DNA of 64,000 bases from Akkermansia muciniphila. GTDB taxonomy: Bacteria; Verrucomicrobiota; Verrucomicrobiia; Verrucomicrobiales; Akkermansiaceae. A program made the translations under genes and the position numbers. The DNA lies in assembly GCF_900184965.1 (NCBI RefSeq), contig NZ_FXYA01000185.1, positions 1-64,000 on the forward strand, in the 5' to 3' direction. The notes below the pieces were generated by a model. It saw only the letters and a program-made list of their open reading frames with translations. It had not been told where the DNA came from and searched no databases. This document shows, piece after piece, positions 54,701-61,127 of the stretch; position 1 is the stretch's first letter, and each line of letters opens with the position of its first letter.

Positions 54701-56941
54701 CTGTTCCAGTCGTCTCCCGGAGGGGAGGGGGCGGAAAGGCTGTGGAGAATAAAATATCCCAATGGCAGGTGGTCGGACTGGCATCCTTCTCGGGAGGCGG
54801 CGGAAGCGGACCTGATGGCCAATGTTTCCATGATGTTTTCTGCCGCCTGCTCAGCCAAGAGGGATTTGATCCGTAGCTGGAAATGGCATGCCCTCAACGG
54901 GCGGCCGGAGTGGGATACCAATTATCTGCGGCTGACAGCCGGGTTGGAAAATGTGCAGGGGGGGCGGCTTTCCTGCCTGTATGACAGCCTGACGGCCATG
55001 GCGGTGGCGGATATGCTGAAAGCCGGTTACGGCGTGCGTGGAGCAGTGGGGTCCGGGGATCGTCTGGAGGTGACGGGCCGGGGCCGTCTTGCCGCTGAAA
55101 CGCTGATGAGCCGTGACGCCCTGTTGGAGCGCATGAATATTCACGAAAAGTATGTAGGTTACGCGCAGAGGCTGGGCGTGGATGCGGACAATTTGCCCGT
55201 TTCCTCAGCCAAGGGGTTGGTAATGCACCGGCTGAGGCTTCACAATACGGCCAATCCCCTGGCTTTGATCGAAGACAAGGCGGAAGTCGTATGGGACCGG
55301 CTGATGCGCACGGATCAGCTTTCCCCGGAAGACGCTTGGGAAATGTTGAAACGTCTGGAACGTGTGCCGCGCCGCAGGAAGCTCTCTGGGGAAACGGAAT
55401 TGATTGAGGAGTTGTCCCAGCTGTCCAAGGAGTATTTTTTTGCCCATCTGGATCATGACGCCGTACCGGAAACGGTAGCCTCCTGGGCGCGCTACGGGGC
55501 AGCAAGCCCGGATAAGGCTATGGAGCCTCTGGAGGAGCTGGCGCGCCGCGCCGGGCTGCTGAAGAGAACGCTGAAGGAGGAACCGGAAACCGTTGAATTC
55601 ATGGGCATGCTCCGTGAGACGGTGGGGATGAATGACCGGATACGGGCTGAACGCGCCTGGGAGCCGGCCGGAGGGGAGGTCCGCCTCCCCATGGTGGAGA
55701 GGTACTCTCACAGCCTGATGTCCGGTCGGCTGCTGTCTACCGTCCCGGACCACGTGAAAGAGGGGCTGGCGCGTTCCCTGTCCGCTCTGGACGGATACGC
55801 GGGCGGTTCCGTACGCAGGATGGAGCGGCTGGCGGAAAACCGCATGAGGGAACTGTCCCGGGCGTTTCAGGAGTTCCCCCAGCTGAATTCCTGGCGGCCT
55901 GATCCGGAACATCCCGGCCTGTACCTGCATTTGGTGAAAAAGCCGTTCCGAGCCGGACTGGGGCCTCTGCGCGCGAAGGATGTTTCCCTGGAGGCTTTGG
56001 GAGAACATCTTCCGGAACCCATTCTGGAAGCCCCCCTGTATGTGGAAGAAGATTTTTCCGTCAGGCGTGGCGTTCCCGCCCCTGCCGCATGGCGCAGCCG
56101 TCCGGATGTGGTCCGGGCTGTGGAGACCCTGGATGCCGTGAGGCGGGATTTTGCAGACCGACCGGAAGCTACGGAGTCCGGCGTTAGCTGGAAGGGGAGG
56201 ATTTACCGGATTGATTCCGAAGCGGCTCCCGCGGGGGTGACGTCTGCCTGGAAACGGGAACTCCCGTTGGATGAGGCCATTTCCCTGATTGATGTTCTGG
56301 ACCGCAGGCAGGAGGAATTAAGAGGCGGCATGCTTCCCTTCCTTCCTGAGCCGGAGGAAGCGCGCGCGATGTATGCCAATTGCGTGATTTACCGTGACCC
56401 GGACGACCCGGGGCATACCGTACGCCTGATGCCGGGCATTCCGGAAAGTCCCGTACGGCAGGCGCGCGCGCCTTATGTGGTGCATGCATGGAACGGCGTT
56501 TATCTGGACAGCCGGGGAGCGCCTGCGGTGTCCGAACGGGATTCCTATATTCCGCTGGAGTGTTTTACGGGAGCCGGGGAGGAACCTTCCCTGAAAGATT
56601 CACGGATGAGCCGCACCCGGTTCCTGGACCGGATTTTGGAAACGCTGGGGGATGCAGATGTTCAGGAACGATGGTGGTGGGACAGAAGGCAGGCTGTGGG
56701 ATGCTTCATGGAGGATGTCGTCAGGCTGTATGAAGAACTGGGCGTGCGTGAAAATTATTTGAAGGGAAAGTTTGATTTGCTTGATCCCGTGATGGTGCAG
56801 ACGCTCCGGTTCGTTTCCCACGTGCTGAACGATCCACTGGCATACCGCCTTCCCCTGGACAAGGGGACGGAGGCCCAGAAGGGGATGACCAGGGAAGGGG
56901 CCTTGTTGAAAGAATTGATAGAGGAACATGGAACATTCTAA
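51758..56941 (+). CDS. 1,727-residue protein of unknown function in phage-like operon
   Basis: I do not recognise a family over its length. After a polar N-terminus there are charged helical segments, a hydrophobic, Gly/Ala-rich stretch around residues 360-470 (MAQQGASTALAFCGPAGLGM, GGVNTLLSFGMTKL) and then a long soluble part. Such size with a Gly/Ala-rich segment, next to a terminase, resembles the internal-virion or DNA-ejection proteins of podovirus-type phages. No lysozyme or peptidase motif is evident. The frame has no stop for 5.2 kb, and codon use looks normal for the host, so it is maintained. Start ATG 51758 follows the upstream stop directly; ATG 51761 is equally possible. Confidence 0.8.
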   Translation: MMEDHGDRKQAETLPMEGSSPKEVPEIVGESHIREENAALSEPSGTEKFPERESEREEYWNSVLTGDVMTIPREVRMKAEAMYPAGTADRERIAACVMQSWVADSGAIPRERIRRDWKNIREQVARQYGASGKSDDELFVAVSMHNQVRLSRRETLFELYQEEYERTLSGGGTVPDERGREAISLWPEELQAVARQLKGRAVSDALDDRNRLADAAGIIRKGLEGLVANDEPAKESFPAVQLNRQAVAGAPDVIRAVDCLASLGDGDRQKVFRMMAPYLRSRPAFRDALGGALKRGAAEVAENAAQLAVNGAAWLLPEGREKEALDNYSRSFEELRNFARMEFAPLRGGKDSPWFREMLVDMAQQGASTALAFCGPAGLGMLMAGETGRHMAEARRMNPDGVFDAQMGGSVVSGGVNTLLSFGMTKLGQKMLGQGMRAFRAMRPASGNSGAFFPGMGAVAADAVKMEAENKLMELTPMVIQEGVGALTNKASGVDWEGWRARQASADDQLREAVMMMPFLLIGAGKITLNHFRHAGMLLGDGSPLKVFGIPDETVSRILREKDVSRAGELLQKSLRNSPLWGSLYISRKALEWSRALDEAGEPFLKTEQDVRDFLDLPSPVRTRPWKMRDFPESEAVLKKLFPHPDYAAARTKWLLRAGLPRVGEAAAADGQPVYGAEPAPGVKMKRTQGRPSVEEALSSWYETLVRMEEEDLGLVRNRNGREIPWRLRNAEEYDIQADALRRAFVEERLKKRAYRPYRMLLLAYPEEAGSRAGFSGRDWDAVTADMDLRTRANVYEGVMERVHGVPHEEVSGHVAFRLWKSFCRDEGACARARRWLEEGSALLNAPDLLSESFNPDGLPSALARMSGMMAVLGGAERHGVSPELREMNRMVWGTQADVNSLYHVLPNMKEFDVHVGRGYTPVESYGRLLARFLEVAPENVARYASVLDAPRLHAGPEQVSPRIYPGTRKTVENLLQLTPRLFQSSPGGEGAERLWRIKYPNGRWSDWHPSREAAEADLMANVSMMFSAACSAKRDLIRSWKWHALNGRPEWDTNYLRLTAGLENVQGGRLSCLYDSLTAMAVADMLKAGYGVRGAVGSGDRLEVTGRGRLAAETLMSRDALLERMNIHEKYVGYAQRLGVDADNLPVSSAKGLVMHRLRLHNTANPLALIEDKAEVVWDRLMRTDQLSPEDAWEMLKRLERVPRRRKLSGETELIEELSQLSKEYFFAHLDHDAVPETVASWARYGAASPDKAMEPLEELARRAGLLKRTLKEEPETVEFMGMLRETVGMNDRIRAERAWEPAGGEVRLPMVERYSHSLMSGRLLSTVPDHVKEGLARSLSALDGYAGGSVRRMERLAENRMRELSRAFQEFPQLNSWRPDPEHPGLYLHLVKKPFRAGLGPLRAKDVSLEALGEHLPEPILEAPLYVEEDFSVRRGVPAPAAWRSRPDVVRAVETLDAVRRDFADRPEATESGVSWKGRIYRIDSEAAPAGVTSAWKRELPLDEAISLIDVLDRRQEELRGGMLPFLPEPEEARAMYANCVIYRDPDDPGHTVRLMPGIPESPVRQARAPYVVHAWNGVYLDSRGAPAVSERDSYIPLECFTGAGEEPSLKDSRMSRTRFLDRILETLGDADVQERWWWDRRQAVGCFMEDVVRLYEELGVRENYLKGKFDLLDPVMVQTLRFVSHVLNDPLAYRLPLDKGTEAQKGMTREGALLKELIEEHGTF

Positions 56942-58559
56942 TCATTTGACGGAATCATGGAGCCTGCCGTGGCAGTCCGTCCTGTCCAGCCAGCTTTGGA
57001 GGCTGGAACACCTGTACTGGATAGAGAACAAAGCCGGTCAGCTTCAGCGTTTTTCCCTGAACAGGGCGCAGCGGCGGCTGCATGAGCGGCTGTGGTACAG
57101 AAATGACATCCTGAAGGCGCGCCAGTTGGGCATTTCCACGTATGTGGCCATGCTGATGCTGGATATGAGCCTGTTCCGGTCCAATTTCCATTGCGGCATC
57201 ATTGACAAAAGCCTGCCGGACGCCCAGCAGAAACTGGCCAAGCTGCATTTTGCCTGGGACCATCTGGATTACGTGCCGCCCAACCCCTCTGCGATGGATG
57301 TGGCCCTGGCCCGGCTGGGAGAGAGAATCAAGAGCCTTTCCGGCGTGGAAAAAAAGGGGGAATGGCAGCCCTGTACGCTGGCGCGCAGCCGCCTGGCTTT
57401 CTCCAATGGGAGCGATGTGCGGGTGGGGACGAATCTGCGAGGGGGAACCATGCAGTTTCTCCATGTTTCCGAGCTGGCGTATGTTTCCGTGCATGCCCCG
57501 TGGAGGGCCAGGGAAATCCGTACGGGAGCAATCAATACAGTTCCTCCCGGCGGTTTTATTCTGAAGGAAAGCACTCATGAAGGCGGACGGTACGGAGTGA
57601 ATTACGAATTGACGCGCCAGGCTATGGAAAACATGGGTAAAAGCGAGCTTTCCCCCTTGGATTTCAGATTCTTTTTTTTCAGCTGGTTTGACCAGGACGA
57701 GTACACCTTGCCGGGGCGCGGCAGATGGAGCAGGGAATTGGACGAGTATTTCCTTTCCCTGGAACGGGAGACCGGAGTGGTTCTGGATGCGGGGCAGAAG
57801 AGATGGTATGCCCGGATGGCCCGGGTGATGGGCTCCTCCATGAAGCAGGAGTATCCGGGAACGCCGCAGGAGGCTTTTGCTACAGGGGAAGAAGGCAGTA
57901 TTTACGGCAGCCGTATCATGGCCCTGCGGGAACGGGGGCGGGTGGGGGTGGAGTTTGAGGCTGATCCGGACGCTCCCACTTTTACGGCATGGGATCTGGG
58001 GCTGAGTGACCATACGGCCATTTGGCTTGTGCAGATCATGGGAGACAGTTTCCACTGGCTGGACCATTATGCCGCTAGCCAGCAGCCCCTGGCCCATTAT
58101 GTTGAAAGAATGAAGGAATGGGAAAAAAATTATGGTGTTGCGGTAACGTTCCATCTTTTGCCCCATGACGCTGCACGGAGGGATGCCCACGGCATTTCCT
58201 ACGTGGAGAATATGGGAAGGCTGGGATTGGTGAATGTGCGCGTCGTCCCCAGAACCACGGATGTCTGGCGCGGCATTAATACGCTGAGGGAATTGCTGGA
58301 GCGCAGTTTTTTCCATGCCCGCACCCAGGAAAAGGCGCGAGGCATTTGCGGGGAAGAAGAGCCCGGAGGTGTAGAGCATCTGGAGTTGTACAGGTCCAGG
58401 CCTCCCGGCGTAGGCGGGGCCATTGCGGAAAGTCCCGTGCATGACGGGCATTCCCACACGGCGGATGCCGCGCGTACTTTTGCGGAGGCGTGGTCTCATG
58501 GCCTGCTCCATGGAACCGGGAATGGCCGGGAGCGCGGCAGGCGCGCCCGGATGTGGTGA
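56928..58559 (+). CDS. phage terminase large subunit
   Basis: Terminase large subunits pump DNA into phage capsids and cut it. The 543-residue product has the motor motifs ILKARQLGIST (Walker A-type, about 61-71) and MQFLHVSELAY with the Walker B Glu at about 182. The coupling motif ILKESTHEGG follows, then the RNase H-like nuclease with FTAWDLGLSDHTA (Asp 356), HLLPHDAARRD (Asp 414) and SHTADAARTF (Asp 513). All expected catalytic residues are present, so the protein looks functional. It overlaps the giant gene by 14 bp, with AGAGGAAC as a good Shine-Dalgarno-like site. No portal, capsid or protease follows; chromosomal genes resume within 120 bp. Confidence 0.93.
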   Translation: MEHSNHLTESWSLPWQSVLSSQLWRLEHLYWIENKAGQLQRFSLNRAQRRLHERLWYRNDILKARQLGISTYVAMLMLDMSLFRSNFHCGIIDKSLPDAQQKLAKLHFAWDHLDYVPPNPSAMDVALARLGERIKSLSGVEKKGEWQPCTLARSRLAFSNGSDVRVGTNLRGGTMQFLHVSELAYVSVHAPWRAREIRTGAINTVPPGGFILKESTHEGGRYGVNYELTRQAMENMGKSELSPLDFRFFFFSWFDQDEYTLPGRGRWSRELDEYFLSLERETGVVLDAGQKRWYARMARVMGSSMKQEYPGTPQEAFATGEEGSIYGSRIMALRERGRVGVEFEADPDAPTFTAWDLGLSDHTAIWLVQIMGDSFHWLDHYAASQQPLAHYVERMKEWEKNYGVAVTFHLLPHDAARRDAHGISYVENMGRLGLVNVRVVPRTTDVWRGINTLRELLERSFFHARTQEKARGICGEEEPGGVEHLELYRSRPPGVGGAIAESPVHDGHSHTADAARTFAEAWSHGLLHGTGNGRERGRRARMW

Positions 58560-58600
58560 CGGGGGAGGAGTAACGGGAAAGAGATTTTTTTGATTGATAG

Positions 58601-58629
58601 TTGACAGTTTTGTCAAAAAGCGGTTCTTT
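58601..58629 (+). promoter_or_regulatory. promoter-like element with overlapping inverted repeat upstream of the L,D-transpeptidase
   Basis: TTGACA (58601-58606), the consensus -35, is followed 17 bases later by TTCTTT, a poor -10. The -35 lies in a perfect inverted repeat TTGACA-gttt-TGTCAA (58601-58616), which could be a regulator site. Confidence 0.35.
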
Positions 58630-58673
58630 TTTCCGGCCTTCAGCTGTCTAACGCAGTGATGCGATTTATTGAG

Positions 58674-59537
58674 ATGAAATTATCCCTTTTCCATCCGTTG
58701 GTTTCCTGCCTGTGCGTTCCGTTTTTGATTTCGTCCTGCGATACTACGGGAAGGGCCCCTTCCCCTGTTCCATCTTCCCATATGCCGGTAGAAGAAATGA
58801 CGGGATATTTTGAGGAAACGGGGACTATTCCGGGGCACCTGCTCAAGTGGGAAGATGATCCGTCGCTGCCCGGAAAGCTGCTGGTCGTAGTGGATAAGAA
58901 AAAGCAGATGATGTATATCTACCGGGGGACGCACCGCATTGCGTATGCTCCCATCAGTTCCGGGAGAAGTTCCGGCATGACGCCCTCCGGCTACTTCCTC
59001 ATCTCTTCCAAGGATGAGGATCATCATTCTTATTACGGCGCGTTTATTAATGCTGACGGAGAATTGCGGGACGGGGATATACGAAGGGATTCCCCCCGCC
59101 CCGGCGAGAGGTTTGAACCTGCCAAGATGCCCTATTTCATGAGAGTGAACGGGGCCGTAGGAATTCATGAAGGGTACTTGCCCGGTCATCCGTCCTCCCA
59201 TGGATGTATCCGTGTCCCCCACCTGATCGCGAAAAATCTTTTTGAAATAGCTCCCGTAGGAACCCGTGTGGTTGTCAGGGATGGAAACTGGAACATTCAC
59301 GAGCTTCAAAAAAAGCCGTCCGGAATATTCAGGACGGTGCACAAGTCTTCCGCTCCGGTGGCTGGCGCCAATTCGGCTTCCTCCGGAAAGAAGGAACTTG
59401 TAAAATCGGAAATGTCCGTAAAAAAGGACGCCGCCGCCATGCCGTCTGTGGGAAAACAGAAAAACAGGCAACTGCCTTTTTCTGAGGCGGACGCTGTGAA
59501 CTCTTCTTCATCCAATGGCCTCGAAGGACTGGAATAA
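58674..59537 (+). CDS. L,D-transpeptidase lipoprotein (YkuD domain)
   Basis: The 287-residue product from ATG 58674 has a lipoprotein-type signal (LVSCLCVPFLISSC with the cysteine as lipidation site). The YkuD domain has KLLVVVDKKKQMMYIYRGTH, GMTPSGYFLISSKD and the catalytic HPSSHGCIRVP with the active-site Cys. It should form L,D cross-links in peptidoglycan or attach proteins to it. A low-complexity Ser/Lys-rich tail of about 70 residues is unusual. It overlaps the following acetyltransferase by 23 bp. A GTG at 58656 or ATG at 58659 would add a few residues. Confidence 0.9.
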   Translation: MKLSLFHPLVSCLCVPFLISSCDTTGRAPSPVPSSHMPVEEMTGYFEETGTIPGHLLKWEDDPSLPGKLLVVVDKKKQMMYIYRGTHRIAYAPISSGRSSGMTPSGYFLISSKDEDHHSYYGAFINADGELRDGDIRRDSPRPGERFEPAKMPYFMRVNGAVGIHEGYLPGHPSSHGCIRVPHLIAKNLFEIAPVGTRVVVRDGNWNIHELQKKPSGIFRTVHKSSAPVAGANSASSGKKELVKSEMSVKKDAAAMPSVGKQKNRQLPFSEADAVNSSSSNGLEGLE

Positions 59538-60165
59538 CATGCTGTCCGGGCGCCTATATCATGCCCAGGATTCTGAATTGGCCGCCGCCCGGCTTAGGGC
59601 GCGCCGGCTCGTTTTCCGCTACAACCAGTCCGCTCCGGAAGATGAGTGTCTGCGCCGGGATTTGGCCCGGGAGCTTTTCGGCCAAATGGGAGAGGGGTGT
59701 TATCTGGAACCTCCGCTGCGTTGTGATTACGGCTCCAATATACGGCTGGGGGACCGGGTGTATGCCAATTTCAACCTCGTGGTGCTGGACTGCGCTGCCG
59801 TTACCATCGGCAATGACGTGCTGATAGGTCCCAATGTGGGCATTTATACTGCCGGGCATCCCGTAGACCCGGAGCTGAGGCGGCAGGGGCTGGAATTTGC
59901 CCGGCCTATTACCATTGAGGACGGAGTATGGATAGGCGGTCACGCGGTGATTGCTCCGGGCGTGCGTATCGGAAGAAATTCCGTGATAGGAGCGGGCAGC
60001 GTGGTGACGAGGGACATCCCCGCCAATGTCGTGGCTGTGGGCAATCCCTGCCGCGTGGTTCGCTCCTTGACGGAGAAGGACCGCGAAGTTTGGAATACCG
60101 GGAAAAATGAAGAGGGGCCGCTTTCGCAGGAACAAAGGCAAATTCCCCGGAATGACGAAATTTGA
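59515..60165 (+). CDS. maltose/galactoside-type sugar O-acetyltransferase
   Basis: A hexapeptide-repeat acetyltransferase of 216 residues. NNMLSGRLYHAQDSELAAAR and FRYNQSAPED match the LacA/Maa/NodL start; LEPPLRCDYGSNIRLGDRVY, VLIGPNVGIYTAGHPVD and DGVWIGGHAVIAPGVRIGRN form the beta-helix and include the catalytic His. It acetylates a sugar with acetyl-CoA, presumably in the cytoplasm. It begins 23 bp inside the L,D-transpeptidase gene. The C-terminus is longer than usual by about 30 residues. Confidence 0.9.
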   Translation: MASKDWNNMLSGRLYHAQDSELAAARLRARRLVFRYNQSAPEDECLRRDLARELFGQMGEGCYLEPPLRCDYGSNIRLGDRVYANFNLVVLDCAAVTIGNDVLIGPNVGIYTAGHPVDPELRRQGLEFARPITIEDGVWIGGHAVIAPGVRIGRNSVIGAGSVVTRDIPANVVAVGNPCRVVRSLTEKDREVWNTGKNEEGPLSQEQRQIPRNDEI

Positions 60166-60256
60166 ATTGCTTTTAGGGCTGGATGGTGCATAGTTGGCGC
60201 CCTCACAGTGTCGATTAGCCGCTGCCACGAGCTAAATACATTCAAGGAAAACACTT

Positions 60257-60511
60257 ATGAGTAACGAAATCAATTTGCAGGAATTCAAGATGCATGAGAA
60301 GGATTCCGGTAGCTCCAGCTACCAGATCGCCCGCCTGACCCAGCGCATCGCCCACCTGACGGAACACCTGAGCACGAACAAGCACGATGTTTCTTCCCGC
60401 CGCGGGTTGTTGAAGATGGTGGCTCTGCGCCGCAAGCTTCTTGATTACGTCAAGCGTGAAGATCTGGCTCAGTACCAGAGCCTGATTCAGCGTCTTGGCC
60501 TTCGCCGCTAA
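60257..60511 (+). CDS. rpsO: 30S ribosomal protein S15
   Basis: S15 binds the central domain of 16S rRNA. The 84-residue product has the family elements [40 protein letters not shown] and [12 protein letters not shown]. Its usual length is 88-89. A promoter-like pair, TTGCTT (60167-60172) and CATAGT (60189-60194) with 16-bp spacing, precedes it. It is followed by a terminator and then pnp, the classic rpsO-pnp order. Confidence 0.97.
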   Translation: MSNEINLQEFKMHEKDSGSSSYQIARLTQRIAHLTEHLSTNKHDVSSRRGLLKMVALRRKLLDYVKREDLAQYQSLIQRLGLRR

Positions 60512-60537
60512 AAGGCGGAGCATATTCCCGTTTGATT

Positions 60538-60574
60538 CGGCCGTTGCGGTTTTCCGCAGCGGCCGTTGTTTTTA
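60538..60574 (+). terminator. Rho-independent terminator after rpsO
   Basis: GGCCGTTGCGG and CCGCAGCGGCC pair around TTTT and are followed by GTTGTTTTT, giving a good terminator between rpsO and pnp. Confidence 0.88.
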
Positions 60575-61127
60575 CGGCTTTTCCGGGAGGAAGTTGCCGG
60601 GGCGGTAATGCCGTCATGGAAAGGGTGTCGGCATGGTGGATTTGCGTTTTAGTCGGGAGAGTTTGGAAGGCCTGTCTTTTATTGTAGGTATGATGCAGGC
60701 GCGCAAGGAATAGGAAAATATGGATGAAAGCAGGATGGCTCCTGATGCGGATGAGATATTTAAGATTCTTGAAGGAAATGAACTGCTATGGCTATCAAAC
60801 TATTTGCTTGCATTATCCTTGACAGGGATTATGCTCGCATTCGACGTTTGGGGATTCGTTTCCCGAAACGTTTCTGTCGGGCATGCCTTGAGAAATTTTC
60901 GGATTTTCACAGGCTGTCAAGCCGGTAAGACTGGGCCGGAGCGTTTGATCCATCTGGGATGCGCGTCCTGCCGCGCGGACAGTATTTCCCCTCTGTTTCT
61001 GGGAAAGGACTGTTGCGGATAACATCTTCCTGAGGCACTGCCCGTACCTGACGCCATTCAGGCTTCCCGCCCGGAGCCGGTCTGGATGGGCTGATGAGGC
61101 TGCGGGTGATTGAAAGACAAAAATATA
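60575..61127. other. 550-bp region upstream of pnp with a broken or marginal small ORF
   Basis: No confident gene is seen. One frame reads MVDLRFSRESLEGLSFIVGM MQARKE (from 60633), a TAG at 60711, then ENMDESRMAPDADEIFKILE GNELLWLSNYLLALS... to 61022. The same frame is open on both sides of the stop, so it could be a decayed small gene with a hydrophobic C-terminus, or two tiny genes. I do not recognise it. It also contains the pnp promoter. Confidence 0.4.

Noticed and set aside
50346-58673. Attachment-site repeats flanking the phage-like operon
   Set aside because: No direct repeat common to both ends could be seen, so integration is not supported from the sequence.
60720-61022. 100-residue forward frame as a confident gene
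   Set aside because: It has no family signal and the same frame is interrupted by a stop just upstream. It is kept only as a weak remark in the gap entry.
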